From the NCBI GenBank assembly GCA_031292175.1, contig JARLHQ010000016.1, positions 1 to 51,891 on the forward strand: DNA of 51,891 nucleotides, in the 5' to 3' direction. Both the position numbers and the translations under genes were made by a program. This DNA comes from Humidesulfovibrio sp. Its GTDB lineage: Bacteria > Desulfobacterota > Desulfovibrionia > Desulfovibrionales > Desulfovibrionaceae. Below the pieces are notes generated by a model. It searched no databases. It was not told where the DNA came from and saw only the letters and a list, made by a program, of their open reading frames with translations. This document shows, piece by piece, positions 31,611 through 41,361 of the stretch (position 1 is the first letter of the stretch; each line of letters opens with the position of its first letter).

Positions 31611-33323
31611 TCAGGGCTTTGGAGCGGCCTTGAGCCAGACGTCCATGCCGCACAGACCGCATTCGGCGCAGCCGCCAGGGGGGCAGCTGGGGCTTTGCAG
31701 GGCTCGGGCGGCCCGCTCGTATTCGCGGCGCAGCGCGGCGCGCGTGACGCCCACGTCGATGACCTCCCAGGGGAAGGTTTCGTCCACACCGCGTTCGCGG
31801 TCCAGGATGGTCGAGGTTTCGGCCTCGAAGCGGCGCATGCCCTTTTTCCAGCCGCCGTGCTCCGCGGCCAGGCGCACCAGCTCGAAAGCTTCTTCTCCAC
31901 CGCGCGAAAGCACGCCCTGCAGCCGCGCCTGGAAGGGCGCATCCACGTTGAGGGTCAGACCTCGGTAGCGTTTGACCATCTCGGCCAGTCTTTTCTGCGC
32001 GGCGACGAGCGCGGCCTCGCTGGCCATGGGCGCCCATTGCATGGGGGTGAAGGGCTTGGGCACCAGCGAGCTGGCCCCCAGGGTGATGCGCATGAACTCG
32101 CGCGTCTTCGCGCCGTGGCCCCGGTCTCGCGCCTCCACGATGCGGGCCAGGAAACCTTCCAGCTCGTCGTAGTCCTCCGGCCCTTCCCACGGCCAGCCCA
32201 GGATGAGGTACACGCGCAGATGGTTCACCCCCAGGCGCGCGGCGCGTTCCACGGCAGTGAGGAAGACCTCGGCGTCCAGCTTTTTGTTGGCCGCGCGGCG
32301 CAGGCGTTCGCTCGCGCCTTCCAGGGCCAGGGTGATGGTGCGGATGCCGCACTGGCGCAGAAAGCTGAGCAGTTCCTCTGTCAGGCCATCGGCCCGGAGC
32401 GAGGACAGCGAAAACTTTGTCTTGCGTTCCGCCAGCCAGCGCAGAAAGGGCAGCAGGTCCGGCCAGTCCGTGAGCGCCGTGCCCACCAACCCGACCTTTT
32501 GCGGGGCGGCTTCCTCCACAAGTGCGATGAGGTCCGCCATGCGCGCGTGGCGCGGCGGACGGTAGACGAAACCCGCTGCGCAGAAGCGGCAGGCGTGTGG
32601 ACAGCCCCGGTTGATCTCCAGCAACAGCGCGTCCGGAAACGCGGCCATCGGGCCGGTGAAGCCGGACACGGCGGGGCAGTCGAGCAGCGGGGTGTGGGCG
32701 TTCAACGCCACCACGCGGCGCACCGGGGTCTTCGTGCGGCCCGGAACATAGAGCCCCGGCATGTCCTTAACGGATTCCAGGAACTCTTGCTTGGGCACTC
32801 CCTCAAACACGGCGCGTTTCATGGCCAGGCAGAAATCCACCAGCCCGGCCTCGGCCTCCCCAACCCAGAACGCATCAGCCAAGGGCACGAGCGGTGCGGG
32901 ATTCAGAAAGGCTATCGGTCCTCCCACCAAAACAAGGGGGTAGTCCGGGCGTTCCGCCTTTTCAGACGGAACGCCCGCCGCGGCGAGCGTCCTGAGGAGG
33001 GGGAGGAAGTCCTCCTCGAAAGAGACGCTCGCCGCCATCAAGGGGAAGAGCTTGAGGTCTTTGCCACTGTCCTCTGATTCAGGCGCGGTGAAGCCCTTGC
33101 CGAGGAAAAATCGCTCCACGGCTATTTCCGGCTCCCGGGAAAGCAGGCGATGCACCACCTGCCATCCCAGGGCCGAGAGACCCATCCCCTCGTCGCCGGG
33201 GATCAAGAGCGCCGCAGGAAGGCGGCCGCCATGATCCGGTGGCTGGGAACGGGCCGCTCCGGGTCGGGGGACGCGCTCACGCCCTGAGTGGCGTTTGCGC
33301 TCCGCCCCGGAAGGGCGTTTCAT
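31611..33323 (-). CDS. Radical SAM protein downstream of ftsZ
   Basis: A 570-residue radical SAM enzyme. The cluster motif is CPHACRFC (C241, C245, C248), followed by AAGFVYRPPRHARM. An N-terminal region of ~230 residues (LPAALLIPGDEGMGLSALGWQVVHRLL, VLVGGPIAFLNP, FWVGEAEAGLVDF) resembles the B12-binding-like domain of YgiQ/TIGR03960-type proteins. The C-terminus has a second cysteine cluster CPPGGCAECGLCG (around 549-561), possibly an auxiliary Fe-S site. It starts nine bases after the ftsZ stop with AGGA upstream, so it is transcribed with the dcw operon. Substrate unknown. Confidence 0.83.
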   Translation of the reverse strand: MKRPSGAERKRHSGRERVPRPGAARSQPPDHGGRLPAALLIPGDEGMGLSALGWQVVHRLLSREPEIAVERFFLGKGFTAPESEDSGKDLKLFPLMAASVSFEEDFLPLLRTLAAAGVPSEKAERPDYPLVLVGGPIAFLNPAPLVPLADAFWVGEAEAGLVDFCLAMKRAVFEGVPKQEFLESVKDMPGLYVPGRTKTPVRRVVALNAHTPLLDCPAVSGFTGPMAAFPDALLLEINRGCPHACRFCAAGFVYRPPRHARMADLIALVEEAAPQKVGLVGTALTDWPDLLPFLRWLAERKTKFSLSSLRADGLTEELLSFLRQCGIRTITLALEGASERLRRAANKKLDAEVFLTAVERAARLGVNHLRVYLILGWPWEGPEDYDELEGFLARIVEARDRGHGAKTREFMRITLGASSLVPKPFTPMQWAPMASEAALVAAQKRLAEMVKRYRGLTLNVDAPFQARLQGVLSRGGEEAFELVRLAAEHGGWKKGMRRFEAETSTILDRERGVDETFPWEVIDVGVTRAALRREYERAARALQSPSCPPGGCAECGLCGMDVWLKAAPKP

Positions 33324-33332
33324 GCGCGCGTC

Positions 33333-34565
33333 CTAATCCGCGTTGCGGCGGATGAACGCGGGCGTATCGAGCGCCTCATCCTCGAACAGGAACTCCTCTT
33401 CGCCGGGAGCGCCCATGGCGCGCAGGGCGGCGTGCCCCTGGCGCTCCTCGCCGCTTTTGTTCGCATTGTAGCGCACATAGGCGGGAAGATCACGGTTGCT
33501 GCTGGCAATGACGCTGGAGATGGTGCTGCGGCGCGTGGTGGCGCGGGGGGCCACCGGCACCGGGTTCAGAAGCGCCTTGGTCTCAGACTTGGGCTGGGGC
33601 GCGGCCTCGCGCTGGTCAATGCTGGTGGCGATGACGGTGACGCACATCTCCTCGCCGGCATTGGGGTCGGCCACCACGCCGAAGACGATGTTGGCGTCCT
33701 CGTGGGCTTCCTTGCTGATGAGGTCGGACACTTCCTGGATCTCGTCCGTGCTCATGTCCTCGCTCGCGGTGATGTTGAACAACACGCCGCGCGCGCCGGC
33801 GATGGACACGTCTTCCAGGAGCGGGCTGGTGATGGCCTTGAGGGCGGCCTCGCGGGCGCGGTTCTCGCCCGAGGCGATGCCCGTGCCCATGAGAGCCAGG
33901 CCGGAGTTGGTCATGATGGCCTTCACGTCCGCGAAGTCCAGGTTGATGAGGCCATGCACGGTGATGAGGTCGGCGATGCCTTTGACCGCGTAGTAGAGCA
34001 CCTCGTCGGCCTTTTTCAGCATCACGCCGAAGCCGGCCTTCTTGGCCGCCATCTGGAGCAGACGGTCGTTCGGGATGGTGATGATGGAATCCACCACCTG
34101 GCGCAGTTCGCTGATGCCCTTGTCGGCCTGCTGCATGCGGCGGCGGCCTTCAAAGTAGAAGGGCTTGGTGACCACGGCCACGGTGAGGGCCCCGGCCTCC
34201 TTGGCCGCCTGGGCGATGACCGGAGCGGCGCCGGTGCCGGTGCCGCCGCCCATGCCCGCGGTGATGAAGACCATGTCCGTGTTCTGCAACAGGTCGCGGA
34301 TCTGGTCGATGCTTTCCAGCGCGGCGTTGCGGCCCACTTCCGGGTTGGCGCCGGCGCCAAGGCCCTTGGTCAGTTTGCCGCCCAGCTGGATGGTGTGGTC
34401 GGCCAGGGATTTCTCGATGTCCTGCGCGTCGGTGTTGGCCGCGATGAAGCTCACCCCGGTCAAGCGGGACTGGATCATGTTGTTGATGGCGTTGCCGCCG
34501 CCGCCGCCGCAACCGATAACCTTGATCTTCGCGCTCATGTCGTTTTCAATCTCGAAATGTGCCAT
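33333..34565 (-). CDS. ftsZ: Cell division protein FtsZ
   Basis: Tubulin-like GTPase forming the division ring. The 410 residues include the GTP-binding [14 protein letters not shown], the tubulin signature [13 protein letters not shown] and the T7 synergy loop [12 protein letters not shown] variable linker leads to the conserved tail peptide [11 protein letters not shown], which binds FtsA and other partners. The ATG at 34563-34565 has GGGAGGAGG upstream. It lies about 60 bases after ftsA, the usual order. Confidence 0.98.
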   Translation of the reverse strand: MAHFEIENDMSAKIKVIGCGGGGGNAINNMIQSRLTGVSFIAANTDAQDIEKSLADHTIQLGGKLTKGLGAGANPEVGRNAALESIDQIRDLLQNTDMVFITAGMGGGTGTGAAPVIAQAAKEAGALTVAVVTKPFYFEGRRRMQQADKGISELRQVVDSIITIPNDRLLQMAAKKAGFGVMLKKADEVLYYAVKGIADLITVHGLINLDFADVKAIMTNSGLALMGTGIASGENRAREAALKAITSPLLEDVSIAGARGVLFNITASEDMSTDEIQEVSDLISKEAHEDANIVFGVVADPNAGEEMCVTVIATSIDQREAAPQPKSETKALLNPVPVAPRATTRRSTISSVIASSNRDLPAYVRYNANKSGEERQGHAALRAMGAPGEEEFLFEDEALDTPAFIRRNAD

Positions 34566-34628
34566 GGGTTCCTCCTCCCTGAACATTGGCTAAAGTGCGT
34601 GGACCTTCCCCAGGATCGAAACGCCTGC

Positions 34629-35876
34629 TTAGGCGATGTCGACGAACCATTTCTTCATGCGGCCCAGAATCCTGTTGAAGACGTTGTCCTCGCGGATTCT
34701 GAAATCCCCGCCGCCACCGCCTCCAGGCGTACTGGCGCGCTTCTCGGCTCCGTAGAGCAGAAGGCCGACAGCCGTGGCGTATTTGGGATTGTTGACCATG
34801 TCGTACAGGCCGCCCACGTGCTCCGGGAAGCCGATGCGCACCGGCAGGTCGAACACCTGCTCGGCCAGGTCCTGCATGCCGTGGATGAGCGAGGTGCCGC
34901 CGGTCAGGACGACGCCCGCGGCGATCTGGTTCTTGTACCCGCTCTTGATGAGCTCCTGGTCCACCAGGGCCAGAATCTCCTCGCACCGGGGCTCGCAGAT
35001 CTCGGCCAGCACGCGCTTGCTCATGGCGCGGCTCTCGCGCCCGCCAACGCTCGGCACCTCAATGCTCTCGTCCACCTTGACCATCTCGGCCAGGGCGCAG
35101 CCGTGATCGATCTTGATCTTCTCCGCAGAGGTCATGGGCGTGCGCAGGCCGAAGGCGATGTCGTTGGTCAGGTTGTTGCCGCCAAGGGCCAGCACCGCGG
35201 TGTGCTTGATGGAGTCCTTGGAGAAGATGGCGATGTCCGTGGTGCCGCCGCCCAGGTCCACCAGGCAAACGCCGATCTCCCGCTCCTCGGCGGAGAGCAC
35301 GGCTTTGCTGGAGGCCAGCGACTCAAGCACGATGTCGGCCACGTCGAGGCCCGAGCGGTGGCACGAGCGCACGATGTTCTGAGCGGAGGTGACAGCGCCG
35401 GTGACGATATGCACCTTGACCTCAAGCCGCACGCCGGCCATGCCCAGCGGATCGGCGATGCCGCGCTGGTCGTCGACGATGAATTCCTGGGGCAGGGTGT
35501 GGATCACCTCACGGTCCAGGGGGATAGCCACGGCCTTGGCGGCCTCGATGACGCGGTCCACGTCCTTCTGGGTGACCTCGCCGCCCTTGACGGCGATGAC
35601 CCCGTGGCTGTTGAAACCCTTGATGTGGCTGCCGGCTATGCCGGCGTAGACCGAGTGTATCTCGCAGCCAGCCATCAATTCCGCCTCCTCCAAGGCTTTC
35701 TTGATGGACTGCACGGTCTGCTCGATGTTCACCACCACGCCCCGGCGCAGGCCCGTCGAGGGGCTTGTGCCGATGCCGATGATGTCCACCAGTCCGTCGT
35801 CCTTGGCCTCGCCAACCACCGCGCAAATCTTGGTGGTGCCGATGTCCAGGCCGACGATGATGTCGTTCTTGGCCAT
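34629..35876 (-). CDS. ftsA: Cell division protein FtsA
   Basis: Actin-like ATPase that anchors FtsZ to the membrane. The 415 residues contain VGLDIGTTKICAVVGE (phosphate 1), the 1C-domain segment VYAGIAGSHIKGFNSHGV, CLVDLGGGTTDIAIF (phosphate 2) and VVLTGGTSLIHG (adenosine). The C-terminal amphipathic helix FNRILGRMKKWFVDIA serves as membrane-targeting sequence. ATG follows GGGAGGAG. Gene order ftsQ-ftsA-ftsZ is canonical. Confidence 0.98.
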   Translation of the reverse strand: MAKNDIIVGLDIGTTKICAVVGEAKDDGLVDIIGIGTSPSTGLRRGVVVNIEQTVQSIKKALEEAELMAGCEIHSVYAGIAGSHIKGFNSHGVIAVKGGEVTQKDVDRVIEAAKAVAIPLDREVIHTLPQEFIVDDQRGIADPLGMAGVRLEVKVHIVTGAVTSAQNIVRSCHRSGLDVADIVLESLASSKAVLSAEEREIGVCLVDLGGGTTDIAIFSKDSIKHTAVLALGGNNLTNDIAFGLRTPMTSAEKIKIDHGCALAEMVKVDESIEVPSVGGRESRAMSKRVLAEICEPRCEEILALVDQELIKSGYKNQIAAGVVLTGGTSLIHGMQDLAEQVFDLPVRIGFPEHVGGLYDMVNNPKYATAVGLLLYGAEKRASTPGGGGGGDFRIREDNVFNRILGRMKKWFVDIA

Positions 35877-35930
35877 GTTCTCCTCCCTTGTTTAACTCGC
35901 CAATTTCCGGATCTTCCCTATTCTTCCCCG

Positions 35931-36785
35931 TCAGGAGGATCCGGGCTTCTGCCTCATCTCAACCCAAATTTTTCCGTCGCTGGCCTCAATGGCGGACACC
36001 TGTCCGGTCTCGCCGCGCAGCTTCAGGTCGCGCCAGACCGTCTCGATGCGGTCGAACTCCGTCTGCCAGTCCGAGAGCTCGGCGCGCACCCGCAAGCGCA
36101 GCGCATCCAGATACAGCTCCACCTGGCCGGATTCCGTGATCTTGACCCAGGCCATCTGCCCCAGTGCGAAGGGCAGGGCCTGCTTGTTCATGCGCGAAAC
36201 CATGGCCGCGATCGTCGCCTGCTGGTCGCCCAGCTCCGGGGCCACCTGCAGAAGCGGCAGCGAGGCCGAGTCGCCGGGCGAGAGCTGGGTGATGATCCGG
36301 CCCTCGGCGTCGGCGAAGAAAAGTTGGCCGTCCTGGCGCACCCAGAAGGAGGGCTGCCGCTCCACCAGGGTGATGAACAGCTTGTCCGGCAGCTCGCGGC
36401 GCACGGTGACGAACTCCACCCAGGGGTTCTGGGAGAGCGCGGCCTCCACGCGGGTGACGTTGACGCCCAGGCTGTTTTCGCCCAGGCGCAGGCCCGCGAT
36501 CTCCAGCACCTGCCCGTAGGCCAGACGCTGGTTGCCGGAAATGCTGATCTCTGTCAGGCCCAGGGCCGGGGTGGTGGTGATGAGCCGGTACGAGTAGATG
36601 AGCCCGGTGCCGAGCAGGCCGAGCAGAAGCAGCCCCGCCAGGAAAAGCATCAGGCCCTTCATCGCGCCGCTGGGATTGAGCGAGAGCGAGTGTCCGCTCT
36701 CCTTGCGGGGACGGTTGATGCGCACCGGGGCCTTGCGAGCCGGCTGGGTCCTGCGCTGCATGCCGCTGCCGCCAGGGCGCATCAT
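35931..36785 (-). CDS. ftsQ: Cell division protein FtsQ
   Basis: Bitopic divisome protein of 284 residues that recruits FtsL/FtsB and FtsW/FtsI. A basic cytoplasmic N-terminus of about 50 residues precedes one membrane helix (about 44-68). The POTRA domain follows (LTEISISGNQRLAYGQVLEIAGL), then the FtsQ domain with NPWVEFVTVRRELPDKLFI and the region LPLLQVAPELGDQQ. The first ATG overlaps the murB stop (ATGA); a second ATG directly follows. Confidence 0.95.
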   Translation of the reverse strand: MMRPGGSGMQRRTQPARKAPVRINRPRKESGHSLSLNPSGAMKGLMLFLAGLLLLGLLGTGLIYSYRLITTTPALGLTEISISGNQRLAYGQVLEIAGLRLGENSLGVNVTRVEAALSQNPWVEFVTVRRELPDKLFITLVERQPSFWVRQDGQLFFADAEGRIITQLSPGDSASLPLLQVAPELGDQQATIAAMVSRMNKQALPFALGQMAWVKITESGQVELYLDALRLRVRAELSDWQTEFDRIETVWRDLKLRGETGQVSAIEASDGKIWVEMRQKPGSS

Positions 36786-37678
36786 TTGAGCACCACCACT
36801 TCGGTTTCGAGTTCCACGCCAAAGCGCGCGCGCACGGCGTTTCTTCCAAAATCCATCAGCTCCAGAGCCTGCGCCGCCGTCCCGCCGCCCAGGTTCACCA
36901 GGAAATTCGCGTGCAGTTCGGAGAAGGCCATGCCGCCCAGGCGCTTGCCGCGCATGCCCGCATCGTCGAGCAGCTTGCCCGCGCTCATGCCTGCGGGCAG
37001 GCCCGCCGGATTCTTGAACACGCAGCCCGCGCTTCTGGCCGTCACCGGCTGGGTCGCCTTCTTCTTGGAGTACACGGACTCCATGCGCGCGCGCACGGCC
37101 TGGGGTTCATCCTGCGTCAGGCGGAACTCCGCCTCCCACACCAGATGGAAGCCTTCACCGAGACGCGGGTCGAAGCGCCGGTAGCCGAAGCCGCAGTCCG
37201 AGGCGGCGCGCCAAGTCAGGCCGTCCGCCGGGGTCCACAGGCGCACGCGAGTGAGGATCTGGCCCACCTCCACGCCGTAGGAGCCCGCGTTCATGGCCAC
37301 GGCTCCACCCACGCGGCCGGGGATGCCGGTGAGGCCCTCCAGCCCGGCCAGGCCCAGGCGCTGGCAGAAACCGAGCAGCCGGGGCAGGCCGAGGCCCGCT
37401 CCAGCGCGCACCAGCACGCCGCCGTGCGCCTTGGCCTGCACCAGCGGAGCGGCGGTGTTGTCCGGGCGCACCAGCACCAGCTCGTGATGACCGTCCGTGG
37501 CCAGAAGATTGCTGCCCGCCCCCAGCGCCAGGGGATGACCACCAAGGCCGGGCAGCGCTTCCGCCAGCTGATCCAGCTCGGCCTCGTCGCGCACCAGCGC
37601 CTCGGCCAGGGCAGGGCCGCCCAGGCGAAGGGTGGTGCGCTCGGAGAGGCGCGGGGTGCGGATCAGCGTCAGAGTCAT
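36782..37678 (-). CDS. murB: UDP-N-acetylenolpyruvoylglucosamine reductase
   Basis: FAD enzyme that reduces the enolpyruvyl group with NADPH to give UDP-MurNAc. The 298 residues show ALGAGSNLLATDG and GIPGRVGGAVAMNAGSYG (FAD binding) and FGYRRFDPR. The proton-donor motif is AGCVFKNP, where many enzymes have serine in place of the cysteine. FSELHANFLVN contains the catalytic glutamate. The short length fits type II MurB. It is ATGA-coupled to ftsQ. The murC-murB-ftsQ order lacks the ddl gene found here in enterobacteria. Confidence 0.97.
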   Translation of the reverse strand: MTLTLIRTPRLSERTTLRLGGPALAEALVRDEAELDQLAEALPGLGGHPLALGAGSNLLATDGHHELVLVRPDNTAAPLVQAKAHGGVLVRAGAGLGLPRLLGFCQRLGLAGLEGLTGIPGRVGGAVAMNAGSYGVEVGQILTRVRLWTPADGLTWRAASDCGFGYRRFDPRLGEGFHLVWEAEFRLTQDEPQAVRARMESVYSKKKATQPVTARSAGCVFKNPAGLPAGMSAGKLLDDAGMRGKRLGGMAFSELHANFLVNLGGGTAAQALELMDFGRNAVRARFGVELETEVVVLK

Positions 37679-37700
37679 GAAATATCCTTCGTCCTTGCCA

Positions 37701-39137
37701 TTATTCGGCGTCGTCGCCGGAGTTCAGCCACTCTTCGCCGATCTTCCAGATGCTGCCCGCGCCCAAAGTCAGGAACAAATCGCCGGGCTTCAGGATTTCG
37801 TCGAGCTGGCGCTGGATCCCGGCGAAGTCCGGGAAGAAGCGCACCTTGGTCTTGCTCACCTGCTTGATGCCCTGGGCCAGGGACAGGCCGTTGACACCGG
37901 GGATCGGGGCTTCGCTGGCCGGGTAGATCTCGGTCAGGAGCAGCAGGTCCGTTTGGGCGAACACGGTGCAGAAGTCCCCGAAGAGCGCCTGCGTGCGGCT
38001 GAAGCGGTGCGGCTGGAAGGCCACCACGAGGCGGCGCTCCGGGAAGCAGACCCGGGCGGTGTCGAGGGTGGCCTTGATCTCCGCCGGATGGTGGCCGTAG
38101 TCGTCCACCACCAGCACCCCCTTCTTTTCACCCTTGCGCTCGAAGCGCCGGCCCACGCCGCCGAAGTTCGCCAGCCCTTGCAGGATGGCCTCCTTGGGCA
38201 GCCCGGCCTCCAGGGCCACGCCAATGGCTCCCAGGGAGTTCAGCACGTTGTGCAGGCCCGGGTGCGCCAGGGTCACTTGCGCCCAGGGCTCGCCGTCCAG
38301 GGTCACATCAAAGATGCTGCGCAGGCTGGAGGCTACGACCTGTCCGCGCAGGCGGTTCTTCGGGCCCAGGCCGTAGGTGAGGCAGGGGCGCTTGATGGCG
38401 GGCAGCAGGCGCTGCACGCCCGGGTCGTCGCCGCAGACCACGTTGACGCCGTAGAACGGGATGGCGTTCATGAACGTGGTGAAGGATTTATCTATGGCGT
38501 CGAGGTCGTGGTAAAAGTCCAGATGGTCGCGGTCCACGTTGGTCACGACCGTCATGATGGGCGAAAGGCAGAGGAACGAGCCGTCACTCTCGTCCGCCTC
38601 GGCGATCAGAAATTCGCCCTCGCCCAAGCGCGCGTTGCTGCCGTAGGTGTTGAGCCGTCCACCGATGATGACCGTGGGGTCCAGGCCCGCCTCGGTGAAG
38701 ATGGTCGCCAGGAGCGACGTGGTGGTGGTCTTGCCGTGGGTCCCGGCCACGGCGATGCCCGTGCGCATGCGCATGAGCTCGGCCAGCATCTCCGCGCGCG
38801 GGATGATGGGGATGGAAAGCTCGCGCGCGCGCACCAGCTCCGGGTTCGTGTCCTGGATCGCGGTGGATTTGACCACCACGTCGGCCTTGCCCAGATTCTC
38901 CGGCCCGTGGCCGATGTAGACCGTGGCGCCCAGCTTCTTCAAGCGGTGCACGGCGCTGCCGGCGGCCATGTCCGAGCCGGTGACGGTGAAGCCCATGTTC
39001 AGCAGCACCTCGGCGATGCCGCTCATGCCCGAGCCGCCGATGCCCACCATGTGCACGGTGGAGACCCTGCTGTACATGGCCGGACTGGCGCTGTGTCCGG
39101 GGACCGCCACTCGTTTCGTCTGTGTCGTTTCTTCCAT
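37701..39137 (-). CDS. murC: UDP-N-acetylmuramate--L-alanine ligase
   Basis: ATP-dependent ligase adding L-Ala to UDP-MurNAc, the first peptide-stem step. The 478 residues include [18 protein letters not shown] (UDP binding), the P-loop [36 protein letters not shown] and the C-terminal [16 protein letters not shown] and FQPHRFSRT, diagnostic of MurC. Starts at ATG 39135-39137, 26 bases after murG. Confidence 0.98.
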   Translation of the reverse strand: MEETTQTKRVAVPGHSASPAMYSRVSTVHMVGIGGSGMSGIAEVLLNMGFTVTGSDMAAGSAVHRLKKLGATVYIGHGPENLGKADVVVKSTAIQDTNPELVRARELSIPIIPRAEMLAELMRMRTGIAVAGTHGKTTTTSLLATIFTEAGLDPTVIIGGRLNTYGSNARLGEGEFLIAEADESDGSFLCLSPIMTVVTNVDRDHLDFYHDLDAIDKSFTTFMNAIPFYGVNVVCGDDPGVQRLLPAIKRPCLTYGLGPKNRLRGQVVASSLRSIFDVTLDGEPWAQVTLAHPGLHNVLNSLGAIGVALEAGLPKEAILQGLANFGGVGRRFERKGEKKGVLVVDDYGHHPAEIKATLDTARVCFPERRLVVAFQPHRFSRTQALFGDFCTVFAQTDLLLLTEIYPASEAPIPGVNGLSLAQGIKQVSKTKVRFFPDFAGIQRQLDEILKPGDLFLTLGAGSIWKIGEEWLNSGDDAE

Positions 39138-39163
39138 GTCCGTATCCTTTCTTCCGCCGGGGC

Positions 39164-40255
39164 TTAGGCCGCCGCGCGGCAGAGTTCTTCCAGCCCGTCG
39201 GCGATGAGCGCCGCCGCCTCGGGCCGGGCGAATGTCCTGGCCGCGCGGCTCATGGAGGCCAGCCGGGCCGGATCGCCCAAAAGCCCAGGCACCAGGGCGG
39301 CCAGGGTCTGGGCGGAAAGATCATCCTGGTCCAGCATGACGGCCGCGCCCAGGTCCGAGAGATTGCGAGCGTTGACGCGCTGGTGGTCGTGCGCGGCGAA
39401 GGGGAAGGGCACCAGCACGCTCGGAGTGCCTGTAGCCGCCAGCTCGAACACCGTGGAGGCCCCGGCGCGGCACAGGGCCAAATCCGCCCAGGCGTAAGCC
39501 CCGCTCATGCCCTCGATAAAGCCGTAAACGTTGCTCGGATCGGCTCCGGCCTGGGCGTAAGCCGCGCGGATGCGCGCCTCGTCGTTGGCCCCGGTCTGGT
39601 GCAGTATGTTCACCCGCGCGGCCATAAGCTGCGGCAGGGCGGCCACGACCGCGTCGTTGAGCGCTTTTGCGCCTTGGCTGCCGCCCAGCACCAGCAGGTT
39701 GCGGCGCTCGACCGTGTGCTCGCGCTTCATGGCGGCAATCTCTGCGCGCACCGGGTTGCCCGTGCGGGTCACCTTTTCGGCCGGGAAATTGCCCAGGCGG
39801 TCGTCAAAGGAGACGAACACGCGGCGCACCAGCTTTCCCAGCACCCGGTTGGTCACGCCGGGCACGGAATTCTGCTCGTGCACGGCCGTGGGGATGCGCA
39901 AAAGCGCGGCCGCCAGCACCGGGCAGAAACCCGCGTACCCGCCGAAGCCGATGACGGCCTCCGGTTCGAAGCGGCGCAGGGCGCGCGTGGCCAGGATGAC
40001 GCCCCGGCTGACCCAGACGATGGACAAGAGGCTTTTGGCGCCCTTGCCCAACACGCCGCTGGCGGGCAGGGCCTTGAACTCGAGGCCCGCCTTCTGCGCC
40101 AATTCGCCCTCGGGGCCATGGCCGCCGAGGAACAGAATGCGCGCCTCGGGGTTGCGGCGCTTCACCTCCGCCGCAACGGCCAGGGCCGGGAAAATATGCC
40201 CGCCGGTACCGCCGGTGCTGACCACCAGCCGCGAAATGTGCTGTGCGGCGTTCAT
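39164..40255 (-). CDS. murG: Lipid II synthase (UDP-GlcNAc:lipid I transferase)
   Basis: Peripheral membrane GT28 enzyme that adds GlcNAc to lipid I. The 363 residues start [18 protein letters not shown], the donor/acceptor glycine loop. They continue with [45 protein letters not shown] and [31 protein letters not shown] (UDP-GlcNAc binding). I start at ATG 40253-40255, which overlaps the ftsW stop (ATGA). Longer frames read through ftsW out of phase. Confidence 0.98.
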   Translation of the reverse strand: MNAAQHISRLVVSTGGTGGHIFPALAVAAEVKRRNPEARILFLGGHGPEGELAQKAGLEFKALPASGVLGKGAKSLLSIVWVSRGVILATRALRRFEPEAVIGFGGYAGFCPVLAAALLRIPTAVHEQNSVPGVTNRVLGKLVRRVFVSFDDRLGNFPAEKVTRTGNPVRAEIAAMKREHTVERRNLLVLGGSQGAKALNDAVVAALPQLMAARVNILHQTGANDEARIRAAYAQAGADPSNVYGFIEGMSGAYAWADLALCRAGASTVFELAATGTPSVLVPFPFAAHDHQRVNARNLSDLGAAVMLDQDDLSAQTLAALVPGLLGDPARLASMSRAARTFARPEAAALIADGLEELCRAAA

Positions 40256-41361
40256 GAGCGGTTCCTCGACAGGTTGAGCAGCACGCCAACGCAGATGAAC
40301 GAGGCGATAAGCGAGCTGCCGCCGTAGCTGATGAAAGGCATTGGCACGCCCTTGGGCGGCACGGTGCCCAGCACCACGGCCAGGTTGAGGCAGAAGCCCA
40401 GGGCCAGGATCACGCACATGCCGAAGGCGGTGAAGCGGTCCATGAGGTCTTCCTGCAGAAAGGCCACGCGGAAGGCGCGCAGGAGCAGGAAGGCCACCAG
40501 CAGGAAGACCATCGAAATGCCGAAGAAGCCCAGTTCCTCACCCACCACGGCCATAATGAAGTCGTTGTGCGCCTCGGGCAGGAAGAACAGCTTCTGTTTT
40601 CCCGCGCCCAGGCCCGCGCCGAAGAACTTGCCGGAGCCGAAGGCGTACAGGGACTGCACCAGCTGGTAGCCTTCCTCCTTGGCCTTGGCGAAGGGATCGA
40701 GAAAGGCGGTCCAGCGCTTCAGGCGGTAAGGGGCGGAGGAGATGAGCATCCAGCCCGCCCAGGAACCCGCGACGGCGGCCCCGATCAGGTAGATGACCCG
40801 CGTGCCGCCCACCAGGCACATGCAGAACAGGATGAAGCACAAGAAGGCCGTGCCGCCGAAGTCCGGCTGGAGCATGAGCAGCAGGCACATGATCCCGGTG
40901 ACCAGAAACGGCGGGATGACGCCCACGGTGAAGGTGCGCGTCTGCACCAGCTCCTGCTTTTTGGCGAAAAAGAAGGCGAGGTAGAACACCAGGGCGATCT
41001 TGGCAAACTCCAGCGGCTGGAGCGAGAACGGCCCCAGGTGGATCCAGCGTTTGCCGCCGCCCACCGTGGCGCCGATGATCTTCGTGAGGACGAGCAGGAA
41101 GATGACCGCGATGACCCAGAAATACGTGAGGTTGTAAAAGAACTTTTTGTTCACGCGGGCGCAGAAGATCATCAGCGCCGTGCCGATGAAGGCAAATACC
41201 GCCTGTTTTTTGAAGAACAGGTACTTATCATTGTAGAAACGCTCGGCCATGATGCCGGAGCTGGAGAAGACCATGATCAGCCCCACGCCGGCCAGAAGCA
41301 GAGCGGCGAAGAGCAGCCAGTAGTCCATGGGGTAGTATTGCACGTTGCGGCGCTGGTTCAT
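40252..41361 (-). CDS. ftsW: Septal peptidoglycan polymerase FtsW
   Basis: SEDS-family glycosyltransferase that polymerises lipid II at the septum with the class B PBP FtsI. The 369 residues form about ten membrane helices. Family blocks are VFSSSGIMAERFYND, GGGKRWIHLGPFSLQPLEFAK, LLQPDFGGTAF, LPEAHNDFIMAVVGEELGF and the signature PPKGVPMPFISYGGSSLIA. The ATG at 41359-41361 overlaps the murD stop (ATGA). Confidence 0.97.
   Translation of the reverse strand: MNQRRNVQYYPMDYWLLFAALLLAGVGLIMVFSSSGIMAERFYNDKYLFFKKQAVFAFIGTALMIFCARVNKKFFYNLTYFWVIAVIFLLVLTKIIGATVGGGKRWIHLGPFSLQPLEFAKIALVFYLAFFFAKKQELVQTRTFTVGVIPPFLVTGIMCLLLMLQPDFGGTAFLCFILFCMCLVGGTRVIYLIGAAVAGSWAGWMLISSAPYRLKRWTAFLDPFAKAKEEGYQLVQSLYAFGSGKFFGAGLGAGKQKLFFLPEAHNDFIMAVVGEELGFFGISMVFLLVAFLLLRAFRVAFLQEDLMDRFTAFGMCVILALGFCLNLAVVLGTVPPKGVPMPFISYGGSSLIASFICVGVLLNLSRNRS

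Noticed and set aside
33288..37184. Very long open frame on the plus strand opposite ftsZ, ftsA, ftsQ and murB
   Set aside because: It is antisense to four unmistakable genes, has low-complexity His/Gly/Asp-rich composition typical of GC-rich antisense frames, and no domain signature.
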